The position numbers and the translations under genes were made by a program. A stretch of DNA of 35,484 bases from the NCBI RefSeq assembly GCF_013839515.1, contig NZ_JACDNQ010000020.1, positions 1 to 35,484 on the forward strand, given 5' to 3'. The notes beneath the pieces are model-generated. The model was given only the letters and a program-made list of their open reading frames with translations. It searched no databases and was not told where the DNA came from. Positions 21,365 to 29,499 of this stretch are shown here, one piece after another (position 1 is the first letter of the stretch; each line of letters starts with the position of its first letter). Source of the DNA: Natronomonas salinimetallica. Its GTDB lineage: Archaea; Halobacteriota; Halobacteria; Halobacteriales; Haloarculaceae.

Positions 21365-24072
21365 GAATCACGGAAGTTGCGTTGGAAGACATCAAGTCGT
21401 ACGAGGATCGGACTGTCGTGCCGATCGAAGGCGGCGTGACGGCGATTCTCGGTGAGAATGGCGCGGGGAAATCGACGATTCAGGAGGCCATCGGTTTCGC
21501 GTTGTTTGACTCGCTCCCGTTCAACAACAAGGAGTTCGTGCGGGAAGGCGCGAGTTCGGGAACTGTCGAAGTTACGTTCGAGCAGGACACGCCAGGTGGG
21601 ACGGAACGGTACCGAGTTGTTCGGTCGGTCGGCCGGTCGAAGTACGGCGTGCACCGGTATGATCCCGATGCTGACGAGTGGATCGATCAGGATATCGATT
21701 CGAAGAAACAGTTGGTGGAGTGGTTGTGCGTACGCTTCGATGTTGAGGATGGAGATGAACTTAGCAGTCTCTGGAGTTCCAGCATTGGGGTACCCCAAAC
21801 GCGATTCCTGTCGGACTTCTCGCAGACGCCTCGGAATCGCACGGCGACGTTCGATGCGCTCCTGAATCTGGACGCGTATGAGGAGTCGTGGGAGACGCTC
21901 AAGGACGTGCCGGACGCGATCAAGAGTCAGCAGCAGGATCTCCGCAGGGACATTGATACGCTCACCGGCGAGGTACAGGGGCTGCCGGATGAGCGAGCGG
22001 AAGCAGAGTCATTGGCTGATGACGTTGCGACAATTGAAGCGCAAATCGAACGGAAAAGCAGCGAGCTGTCGGAGAAAGAAGAAGAGTACGAAGAGTTGGA
22101 AGCTGTTGAAGCTGAAATCGACCGCCTTGACAAGGAAGCTGACTCGCTGGAAGGGGAGATCGATTCGACTAAAGACAGTTTAGAGACGGCGAAGAAGGAA
22201 CTCGCGGCTGCCGAAGAGGCACAGGAGAAGTGCGAGGCGAACCGTGAGGGATACAGCCGGTACAAGGAAGCGCGCGAACAACAGGACGAGTTAGAGGAAC
22301 AGAAGACCGAACGGGACGCTCTTGTTGAGGATCGAGACGAACAGGAAGATACGATCCAGGCGATCGAATTCGAGGTCGAACAGCTGGAAGAGGACTTGGA
22401 AGAACTGGAGGCTGCTCGGGAGACGTTGGAGGCGCGTGAAGCGGAGAAGGAGCGGTACGAGGAACTCGATGACCGTATTGAATCGCTGAAAGACCGCGAA
22501 GACGACGTGGAGGCGTTAGAGCAGGAAATCGAGCAGTTGACCGAGGAGATCGAATCGAAGGAGAGCGAGATCGAGGCGAAAGAGGAGACGATTGCGGAGA
22601 TAGAGGACGAGTGGGAAGCGACGACGGATCCGGAAGCGCTCTCCGATGAGATCAACGACCGGGAGGCGAGCCGGAAGCAGCTGGCGAGCGAGCGGGAGCG
22701 GCTTGAAGAACAGCTGGACAGGTTGCGTGACGCGGATGCTGATGCGCCGTGCCCGACGTGTGACCGCCCGTTAGACGAGGATCACCGGTCGAAGACGATC
22801 GAACAGCGTGAAACCCGGATTGAGGAAATCGAGACGGAACGTGAAGAACTCGCCGAAGAACTTGATGCATTACGTGAGCGGCGTGACACCGCGAGAGAGG
22901 TCAAGCAACGCGTTGATAAGATCCCTGTTTATCGGGAGAAAATCGAATCGTTGGAAGGTGAGATCGAAGACCTACGCGCCGATAAGGAAGCGTGGGAAGC
23001 GGAGTTAGCGGACTTGGAAGACGAATTGGCGGAGCTCCCGGATCTCGAAACCGAGCGAGACGACTTGGAGGAGGCGTACGACGAGTACCAGACTGCTGAA
23101 TTCCGAGTGAAGGAGCATGCTGATGTCCCTGATGAGTTGGAGGCAAAACGGGCGGAACTAGAGGAAGAACAGTCGGCGCTGGCGGAGATCGAAGACGAGT
23201 TAGAGCAGTTCGAGGGCTTGGATGAGGAGTTGGAGGAAGTCCAGGAAACGCTGGAAGAGACGGAGTCGGCACATCAGACGTATATCAAGCACGAGCAGCA
23301 AGCGTCGCAAGTGGAGGAGCGGCAGGAGAGAGTCAAAGACCTGGAGAGCGAGCTTGCAGACCTCGAAACGAATCTCGAAGAGACGGAGGCAGAACTGGAG
23401 GAGACGAAAGCGTCGTTCGATGAAGAGCGATTCGAGACGCTGGAGTCAGACATCGAGGACCTCAGGGAGGAACTGGCAGGTGATCGGCGGTCATTAGAGC
23501 ATAAGGAGGAGAACCTGGAGGTGGTTCGTGAAACGATCGAGGAGTTAGAGGAGAAGCTAGAGGAGCGCCAGGAGAAACTCCAGCAGGTGAAGGAACTGAA
23601 AGCGGACCAGCAGTTCGCCGATTGGGTGCGGGAGAACGTCCGTGAGGCCGGGCCGAAGATGCGGGAGATCATCACCGACCGGATTGGGTCCCGGGCGAAT
23701 GAGTTGTTCCGGTCGATTCGCGGCGCGTCAGCTGAGACCCTGGAGTGGACGAGCGACTACGAAATCGTCGTGCACGATGCGGATGTCCGGAAGTCGTTTT
23801 CGACCCTGAGTGGAGGGGAGAAGATGGCAGCTGCACTTGCGGTGCGACTGGCGATTCTTGAACAGTTAGCGTCTGTGGGGATCGCGTTCTTGGACGAACC
23901 GACGGCGAACCTTGACCGGCAAAAGAAGCGGAATCTCGTCACTCAGCTCAAACAGCTGGATAGCTTCGAGCAACTCACGGTCATTAGTCACGACCAGACG
24001 TTCGATTCGATGACGGACTACACGATCACCATCGAGAAAGACCGGCAGACGTCGGAGGTGTCGGTCAATTAA
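21361..24072 (+). CDS. rad50: Rad50/SbcC-like SMC ATPase
   Basis: The 903-residue protein has the two half ATPase domains at the ends: Walker A GENGAGKST (31-39) and, near the C-terminus, the signature LSGGEKMAAA (816 on) and Walker B AFLDEPTANLD (Asp845). Between them lies a long E/R/L-rich antiparallel coiled coil with a zinc hook CPTC (Cys464, Cys467) at its tip. Length and layout match Rad50. It opens or tethers DNA ends for the Mre11 nuclease in an ATP-dependent way. The coiled coil is shorter than in eukaryotic Rad50 and like archaeal ones. The stop overlaps the NurA-like ATG (TAATG). Confidence 0.92.
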   Translation: MRITEVALEDIKSYEDRTVVPIEGGVTAILGENGAGKSTIQEAIGFALFDSLPFNNKEFVREGASSGTVEVTFEQDTPGGTERYRVVRSVGRSKYGVHRYDPDADEWIDQDIDSKKQLVEWLCVRFDVEDGDELSSLWSSSIGVPQTRFLSDFSQTPRNRTATFDALLNLDAYEESWETLKDVPDAIKSQQQDLRRDIDTLTGEVQGLPDERAEAESLADDVATIEAQIERKSSELSEKEEEYEELEAVEAEIDRLDKEADSLEGEIDSTKDSLETAKKELAAAEEAQEKCEANREGYSRYKEAREQQDELEEQKTERDALVEDRDEQEDTIQAIEFEVEQLEEDLEELEAARETLEAREAEKERYEELDDRIESLKDREDDVEALEQEIEQLTEEIESKESEIEAKEETIAEIEDEWEATTDPEALSDEINDREASRKQLASERERLEEQLDRLRDADADAPCPTCDRPLDEDHRSKTIEQRETRIEEIETEREELAEELDALRERRDTAREVKQRVDKIPVYREKIESLEGEIEDLRADKEAWEAELADLEDELAELPDLETERDDLEEAYDEYQTAEFRVKEHADVPDELEAKRAELEEEQSALAEIEDELEQFEGLDEELEEVQETLEETESAHQTYIKHEQQASQVEERQERVKDLESELADLETNLEETEAELEETKASFDEERFETLESDIEDLREELAGDRRSLEHKEENLEVVRETIEELEEKLEERQEKLQQVKELKADQQFADWVRENVREAGPKMREIITDRIGSRANELFRSIRGASAETLEWTSDYEIVVHDADVRKSFSTLSGGEKMAAALAVRLAILEQLASVGIAFLDEPTANLDRQKKRNLVTQLKQLDSFEQLTVISHDQTFDSMTDYTITIEKDRQTSEVSVN

Positions 24073-25337
24073 TGCCGATCGATAAACGCGGTGTCGCGTC
24101 TGAATTGGAGGCGAACGTTGACACGATTAAGACGTATCTCGAAGACGATACGGGGATCGTGGAGCGGTATCAGGAGGCGTTTCAACGGTTGCCCGATGAG
24201 TGGACGAGTGCTGAGATTCGAGCCTCGCTTCAGGACGCGTCATACCCGGGGGCGTATCCGACAGACGAGTTTGATGACGTGGACAGCATCATCGTTCCGT
24301 ACCCGGAGAGTGACGGGTGGGAGAATCACGAGCAGGTCAACGAGTGGGCGCGCGAGATTATTCATGACGTGCCGGTGATGGCTGTCGATGGGTCACAGCT
24401 CCCGCCGACAACGCAATTCAACGTCCCGCTCGCGTACGTCCAAGCGGCATGGGCAGTCAACCACCATCACGCCGAGGGACGGCTTGACCGTGGCGTCGAA
24501 GGACGACTCTTGACGCCTGACGAGGTCACACAAGAATCAGAGGACGGAGACTACCGGTTCGTTGATTCCCAACTCGTTGGACATCACCGGTTCGAACACG
24601 AAGGACAGCTACTCATCAACCAGCTCTCGGAGTTAGCTGACGCGCGTGATGCAGGTGATATCGATCAGACGCCGGTCGTGTTCTATGACGGGCCGTTGAT
24701 CGCGTCATTTGCGAATCCGCTAAAGCCAGAGACCCGAGAGCGGTACATCTCGACGCTGAGTCGAGTTATTGCAGCGAGTCAGCACCACGAAATCCCGCTG
24801 GTCGGGTACGTTGCCGGGTCGAGCGCCACTGAGCTCGTGAAGATGACGCGGCTCCTGTTACGCGAAGAATTCGGGACGGATCGCGTCATTCCGGATGCGC
24901 ACGTCCTGACGGAGCTGATGAGTCCGTGGGGTGACACGACAATCCCGTTCATCTCGAAACGCGATGGGAGTATCGACGCGTTGCAGGCAACGTACAACGG
25001 GGAAGCGTACGAATTCCGCGATGACATCTTGTTCTCGTACTTGAACGTGCCGCCAGGCGCTGGACTCGACCGAATCGAATTCCCCGGGTGGCTGTGCCGC
25101 AGTAACGGTCCCGACGGGTACGATTCGATGTACGAGTACACCGTCGACATTGTGCGGGCAGAAGCAGGCATCGGACGTGGCTATCCTGAAATCCTGCAAC
25201 AGGCCGACAGCGACGCTGTGTTAGACCATCAGGACCGACAACAGTTCCAGCGCGTCGTCCAACGCTGGGCTGAATCGAACGACGTACCGCTGGAATGGGA
25301 CGCCAAAGCACTAAGCAAGGAACTTCGACGACGATGA
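24072..25337 (+). CDS. nurA: NurA-like nuclease
   Basis: The 421-residue protein has the NurA landmarks: VMAVDGSQL (Asp106) after a basic N-terminal helix, VVFYDGPLI (Asp206), VGYVAGSSATELV and the C-terminal VPPGAGLDRIEFP, which together form the RNase H-like metal site and the dimer interface. NurA is a 5'-3' exonuclease and endonuclease that acts only with the HerA translocase. It overlaps the rad50-like stop by one base and is followed after 76 bases by the HAS-barrel gene. Functional residues appear intact. It is longer than many archaeal NurA proteins (about 330-350 residues) because of an N-terminal extension of about 100 residues. Confidence 0.85.
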   Translation: MPIDKRGVASELEANVDTIKTYLEDDTGIVERYQEAFQRLPDEWTSAEIRASLQDASYPGAYPTDEFDDVDSIIVPYPESDGWENHEQVNEWAREIIHDVPVMAVDGSQLPPTTQFNVPLAYVQAAWAVNHHHAEGRLDRGVEGRLLTPDEVTQESEDGDYRFVDSQLVGHHRFEHEGQLLINQLSELADARDAGDIDQTPVVFYDGPLIASFANPLKPETRERYISTLSRVIAASQHHEIPLVGYVAGSSATELVKMTRLLLREEFGTDRVIPDAHVLTELMSPWGDTTIPFISKRDGSIDALQATYNGEAYEFRDDILFSYLNVPPGAGLDRIEFPGWLCRSNGPDGYDSMYEYTVDIVRAEAGIGRGYPEILQQADSDAVLDHQDRQQFQRVVQRWAESNDVPLEWDAKALSKELRRR

Positions 25338-25413
25338 TTCACCACCACCACACCCCACACGTACCAGCCGGATGCAGCGCTCGACGACCAGACAACAGTA
25401 CGGAGACGAAGCT

Positions 25414-26079
25414 ATGACAGACGCACTAGCTGACGGAGACAGTCCGGATCTCGATTCGTGCGTTCGGATTGGCAGCATCGTGTCCTCGAACAGCCACCTG
25501 GATTACGTCGCCGAGGTGTACAAGGAACGAGACTGTGATCGTCCACCGGAACTGCACGAGCGCGAATTCGGGCAACCCGTCTTCATCAAGAAAACCGTCA
25601 ACGGGACCGAGCACGCAGTCATGGGCGTGATTTATGACACGCAGTTAGTCGATCCTGACCAGGGGCGAACCGGGCCGCGATTAGCGCAGGACGACCAGGC
25701 CCAATTCACGCCGGGATACATCGAAGAGCGTACCACGCTCGCTGGCGTGGCGCTTCTCGGTACCGCAGAAATCGCCGAAGACGGGGCAATACAGGAGCCA
25801 ACCCATCAAATGCCGCGGTGGACGTTAGAAGTCGAGGATACCGTCTTCCACTGTCCGGATCAGGTCACGGTTTCCTTCCATACCGTCGACGATCAGATTC
25901 AGTTGGCGTACATGGATCGACTCTTGGATATTGCTGGTGACCTCGGGTCGGAGGTCATCGTCGCACTGATTGACCGGTTACGAGGGATGCTGCCGGAAGA
26001 CGATCCAAATCAGCGAGTACTAGACGTGGTGGAACAGAACGTGCAGTGGCAAGCGCGTGAACAGCGAGGGATGGTCTGA
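25414..26079 (+). CDS. Stand-alone HAS-barrel-like protein between nurA and herA
   Basis: The 221-residue product starts its core with CVRIGSIVSSNSHLDYVAEV, then FGQPVFIKKT and HAVMGVIYDTQLVDPD. This beta-rich pattern resembles the HAS barrel found at the N-terminus of HerA and in ATP synthases, but no ATPase domain follows. The C-terminal 70 residues are helical (LLDIAGDLGSEVIVALIDRL). Its stop overlaps the HerA ATG (TGATG), so the two are coupled. In HerA the barrel holds the hexamer and contacts NurA, so this protein may act as an adaptor or cap for the HerA-NurA complex; that is inference. ATG 25414 follows a purine-rich CGGAG; an ATG at 25372 is in frame. Confidence 0.6.
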   Translation: MTDALADGDSPDLDSCVRIGSIVSSNSHLDYVAEVYKERDCDRPPELHEREFGQPVFIKKTVNGTEHAVMGVIYDTQLVDPDQGRTGPRLAQDDQAQFTPGYIEERTTLAGVALLGTAEIAEDGAIQEPTHQMPRWTLEVEDTVFHCPDQVTVSFHTVDDQIQLAYMDRLLDIAGDLGSEVIVALIDRLRGMLPEDDPNQRVLDVVEQNVQWQAREQRGMV

Positions 26080-27722
26080 TGGCTGATCGATCAGACGTGG
26101 TCGGAACCGTCGCTGGACCGGGTGACGATCCGAACGAATTCGTGTTCGTGACTCCGTCGGACAAGTCGATCAAGACGGGTGAGTTCATCACGTACACTGT
26201 CCCGGTTGAAGATGAGCCACGATCGGTGTTCGCTCGCGTGACGAACCGGGAACTGATTCGGGGGCTTCCTGAAGGGTTCCTTGCGGATCCGGAGGTCGGG
26301 CCGGAGACAGTTGCGGCAACGCTCGGTGTGCCGACTGATGACACTGAGTTGTACCGGTTGACAGCAACGGTCATCGGGTACTACGACACGAACATGACGA
26401 CGTTCGCTAATCCTCGCCAGCTGCCTGACCCGGGTACGCCACTGTCGATTGCACCACACCAGCAACTCGAAACCGTGTTGCCGAACCTCGGCTGTGAAAC
26501 TGACAGCACGGATGTCACAACACTTGACGGAGTCGCGCACATCGGCTGGCTGTTGAATCGACCGGCAGAGGCGACAAATCTACACATTCCGATCGAAGAA
26601 TTCGCTTCGACACACCTAGCGATTCTCGCTTCAACGGGGAGCGGGAAATCCTACACTGCGTCGGTCTTGATCGAGGAGATGATGCGTCCGAGCTCGCGCG
26701 CATCACTGCTCGTGTTTGACCCACATGGTGAGTACGACACGCTGGCGGAAATGCAGGGTGAAGAGGCGTTCCAAGGTGCAGATGGGTATGAACCAAGTAT
26801 CGAGTATTACGACCCGGAGCGCCTTCGAGTTCGCATCTCTGAACTTGAAATTGGTGACGTGATGGCGATCTTAGACAACCCGAGTAATCGGATGCAAGAG
26901 CGGCTGTCGACGGCGTGGCGCGCGATGCAGAGACAAGAGAGTCGGACGTGGGGTATAGACGAACTCATCGCCGAAATGGAGCGAATCTACGGCGATGATG
27001 ACGCGAGTGTCGGCGCATTAGAGTGGCGGCTCCGCCGATCGATCGAGCGAAATGATCTCTTCCATCCGGAAGATAACGTTCCGCTGGGCGAGATTGTAGA
27101 CCCGGGGCAGTGTACGGTACTCCAGATGGATACGTTGGATCGGTGGGACCAGCAACTCATCACGACCGTTCTTCTGCGGCGGATGTATCGAGAGCGACTT
27201 GATGACGTGCGGGACCGCGATTCGGATATCGAGCATCCGATTTTCGCCTTGTTCGAAGAGGGACATCGGTTTGCTCCAGCCTCCGGTGATGCGCCGTCGC
27301 TCGGAATTATGCGAACCATCACGTCTGAAGGCCGCAAGTTCGGATTTGGGCTCGGGATTATCAGTCAACGCCCGTCGAAAATTGACCAAGATGTTCTATC
27401 GCAGTGTGGGACACAAATTTCGATGCAGATTCAGAATCCGACCGACCAGGATGCAATCAAGAACTCTGTTGAAGCTGCGGGCGAAGACGTTCTCAGAGAA
27501 TTACCTGGGTTGACACCTGGTCAAGCAGTCGTTTCTGGAGACGCGATGAACACGCCTGCGCTGATCCAAGTCCGTCGTCGCCACACCGAACACGGTGCTG
27601 GAAGTCGCCCAGTAATCGAAGAATGGCGCGAAGCCTACGAGGAACGCCAACGTGAGCCGACTGGATCAGAAGCAGCTGACTTCGGCGAGGGAGACTCAAC
27701 TGGCGTTCAGAGCTTAGACTAA
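26079..27722 (+). CDS. herA: HerA-like hexameric DNA translocase
   Basis: The 547-residue protein has an N-terminal HAS-barrel region (1-130) and a HerA/FtsK-type ATPase: Walker A ASTGSGKSY (Lys190), DPHGEYD, and Walker B FALFEEGHRF (Glu393, Glu394). The conserved ISQRPSKIDQDVLSQCGTQ segment follows, with the arginine finger. HerA forms a hexamer that pumps DNA into a NurA dimer for resection. It is the last gene of the five-gene operon and has the expected length for the family. HerA homologues also appear as the motor of several antiviral systems, which suits the neighbourhood. Confidence 0.9.
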   Translation: MADRSDVVGTVAGPGDDPNEFVFVTPSDKSIKTGEFITYTVPVEDEPRSVFARVTNRELIRGLPEGFLADPEVGPETVAATLGVPTDDTELYRLTATVIGYYDTNMTTFANPRQLPDPGTPLSIAPHQQLETVLPNLGCETDSTDVTTLDGVAHIGWLLNRPAEATNLHIPIEEFASTHLAILASTGSGKSYTASVLIEEMMRPSSRASLLVFDPHGEYDTLAEMQGEEAFQGADGYEPSIEYYDPERLRVRISELEIGDVMAILDNPSNRMQERLSTAWRAMQRQESRTWGIDELIAEMERIYGDDDASVGALEWRLRRSIERNDLFHPEDNVPLGEIVDPGQCTVLQMDTLDRWDQQLITTVLLRRMYRERLDDVRDRDSDIEHPIFALFEEGHRFAPASGDAPSLGIMRTITSEGRKFGFGLGIISQRPSKIDQDVLSQCGTQISMQIQNPTDQDAIKNSVEAAGEDVLRELPGLTPGQAVVSGDAMNTPALIQVRRRHTEHGAGSRPVIEEWREAYEERQREPTGSEAADFGEGDSTGVQSLD

Positions 27723-27725
27723 ACA

Positions 27726-27815
27726 GGCTTGTTGAAATCCTCAACTAGTGATAGGTCTCAGCAGACGTGCTGCATACAGGGCGCGTATCTCGTACAGGAG
27801 AAGCGTCAGATTCAG
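27726..27815 (-). mobile_element. Remnant of a second IS element: terminal repeat and transposase C-terminus
   Basis: GGCTTGTTGAAATCC (27726-27740) closely matches GGCTTTGTTGAAATCC of the remnant at 4705, with one T fewer. On the minus strand a stop at 27741-27743 ends a frame reading LTLLLYEIRALYAARLLRP, the pattern of a transposase C-terminus from haloarchaeal IS elements. A stop lies 25 codons upstream and the rest is lost. It sits immediately after the HerA gene. The sequences beyond the repeats differ, so the two remnants come from different elements with related ends. Confidence 0.5.
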
Positions 27816-27956
27816 TCAATACCAATCGGTCAATACAGGTGAAAGCGTTACCGGAGTAGCCATCCACCTGTCCGATCCCTCATATTCAGTTCATTGGCCA
27901 GTTCGGCTCTGGTGAATCCGTGACGGCATAGACTTCAACCGGAGAACTTGTGAGTC
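27816..27956. other. Intergenic, probably IS debris
   Basis: No gene or clear signal is seen; several stops occur in all frames. Confidence 0.3.
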
Positions 27957-28745
27957 TTAACTAAAGGGGAATGACTTGAGATATTGACTGATGAGTTGTT
28001 CTGTCCCCCGACGAAGATGTTCCGAGAGAGACTCTTCACTCATGTCTAATTCAGTAGCTAGTTCTTGGATTGTGACTTCCTGCGAAGGGCTATAATAGCC
28101 GTTTTCATATGCAGCCACAGTCGCTTTGAGTGCCGCTAACCGTGTCCGTGCCTCACTCGCGGTCAGTGAGCCAGTATAGATCGGCGAACCCGGTTGTATG
28201 TGACGGCCTCCCTCAGTAAGGAGACCTGTATCCACAGGAGTGAAGCCAATATCTTCTATAAGACTCGAAACGACACGTTTCGCCTCATCATCATTTCCAG
28301 CGATAAATATCGCAAAACGATCATCCGGATCGGCATCAAGCCGTTGTCCGTCTCGGAGATTTTCCCAATAAATAGAATTGAATGCCTTGACCACTCTTGA
28401 GTCTTCGAGATGATCCGCAATGAGGTCTGTATGTGTCTCCGCTCCGTCGACTAGTCCATCACGCCCCGGATAATAATTGGAGGCACTGATAACGATCTTA
28501 TCACTGAGAGTGTCCGCAGGGAGGGATTTGTATGCATTGAACGGAATCGCCTCCATGACAACTTCGCCGAAATCGGCTGTTTCAGAGACGGTCCCCGCAT
28601 GAGCGTTGCTTCCCAGATCGTCAACGAGGTCGGAGAGTGTTTCTGGCCCCCGAGAATTGCTGATCATAACCTCGTGGCCTGCTTCAACGAAGTTCTGAGC
28701 GGCTGTACTTCCCACATTTCCTGCGCCAATCATTCCAATTTTCAT
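27957..28745 (-). CDS. F420/NADP oxidoreductase-like protein with C-terminal HTH
   Basis: The 262-residue protein begins MKIGMIGAGNVGSTAAQNF, a Rossmann GxGxxG dinucleotide-binding loop, followed by VMISNSRGPETL and VVKAFNSIYWENL, as in NADPH-dependent F420 reductase-like enzymes. Residues about 203-262 instead match the HTH-10 domain of bacterio-opsin activators: LAALKATVAAYENGYYSPS, then VTIQELATELDMSEESLSEH and LRRGTEQLIS. The fusion suggests a redox- or cofactor-responsive regulator, or an enzyme that binds its own promoter. ATG 28745 is used; an adjacent TTG upstream is a less likely start. It is divergent from an HxlR regulator. Confidence 0.7.
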   Translation of the reverse strand: MKIGMIGAGNVGSTAAQNFVEAGHEVMISNSRGPETLSDLVDDLGSNAHAGTVSETADFGEVVMEAIPFNAYKSLPADTLSDKIVISASNYYPGRDGLVDGAETHTDLIADHLEDSRVVKAFNSIYWENLRDGQRLDADPDDRFAIFIAGNDDEAKRVVSSLIEDIGFTPVDTGLLTEGGRHIQPGSPIYTGSLTASEARTRLAALKATVAAYENGYYSPSQEVTIQELATELDMSEESLSEHLRRGTEQLISQYLKSFPFS

Positions 28746-28899
28746 CAATGGGCTCCTGTTCCAGCCTATGAGTGGGGACGTGAAAAGCTACCAAGTTAGG
28801 AGTCTGGTTGCTACTACCGAGGGTGGAAGTGAGGGAGTCTCCTTATCAATCCATACTCGTCTCAATTGAAACCTGAAGTACGTGGCTCGCTCCTCCTGT

Positions 28900-28921
28900 A
28901 GTATCCTCAACTGAGGATACT
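28900..28921. promoter_or_regulatory. Perfect palindrome in the divergent region (candidate operator)
   Basis: AGTATCCTCA (28900-28909) and TGAGGATACT (28912-28921) form 10-bp arms around a 2-base centre. It lies between the oxidoreductase and HxlR genes, so it could serve either of them; a homodimeric HTH protein is the natural ligand. Confidence 0.5.
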
Positions 28922-28940
28922 CCTCTTCGGAATATCTATT

Positions 28941-28957
28941 ACTACGAATTTCGTAGT
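28941..28957. promoter_or_regulatory. Perfect palindrome overlapping the HxlR gene start (candidate operator)
   Basis: ACTACGAA (28941-28948) and TTCGTAGT (28950-28957) are perfect 8-bp arms around a single T. The element ends 6 bases before ATG 28964 and lies just after a TATA-like ATATCTATTA (28932-28941), so a bound protein would block transcription start. Autoregulation by the HxlR protein is the simplest reading. Confidence 0.6.
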
Positions 28958-28963
28958 GATGCT

Positions 28964-29323
28964 ATGAACGAGAGCAAAGGAAGTCAAGGGTCAAAACGGG
29001 GTGAAGGGGTTGATGAGAGTACGCTCTTCTCACTTCTTGGGAAGGCACATACCTTAGCAATCCTCAATGAAGTTGTCACTACAGACAAGCAGTCGATCCG
29101 TTTCGGCGGACTCCAAGATTCGCTCGAACTGTCGCCGAATACACTCTCTCGACGACTCGATGAACTTGTCGAAGTTGGGTTTCTTGAACGTACACAGTAC
29201 GACGAAATTCCTCCACGAGTAGAATACGAAGAAACAGAAATGGTAAACGATCTCACGCCAGTTTTTCGAGGACTAGAGATATGGATGGAACGGCACGGAT
29301 CAGAGCAACTTGAGTGTTCCTGA
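28964..29323 (+). CDS. HxlR-family transcription regulator
   Basis: The 119-residue protein has the HxlR winged-helix layout: LFSLLGKAHTLAILNEVV, then IRFGGLQDSLELSPNTLSRR, then LDELVEVGFLERTQYDEIPP and VEYEETEMVNDLTPVFRGL. HxlR regulators often sense redox stress or small electrophiles and control a neighbouring oxidoreductase. Here the divergent gene is an oxidoreductase-like HTH fusion, and two perfect palindromes lie between them. The gene is monocistronic and its transcript is probably nearly leaderless. No conserved Cys is at the N-terminus; the only Cys is near the C-terminus. Confidence 0.85.
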   Translation: MNESKGSQGSKRGEGVDESTLFSLLGKAHTLAILNEVVTTDKQSIRFGGLQDSLELSPNTLSRRLDELVEVGFLERTQYDEIPPRVEYEETEMVNDLTPVFRGLEIWMERHGSEQLECS

Positions 29324-29499
29324 GAATCAGTAGTTCATAAAGCCGTTAACTGAAGCCGACTCAACACCATCAGTGAACGTGACTGTCGAGTCGATTCCAG
29401 TCGCTGACATACTTGAAACTGGGGAGTAAATCTGATCCGGGCTGACAGCGCTGAATCGACACGACGTGTTACGGGATTTCTGCTACGACATCGCCGAGA

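Noticed and set aside
21927-22655. Serine-rich minus-strand frame in the Rad50 gene
   Set aside because: It is the mirror of the Glu-rich coiled coil and has no independent support.
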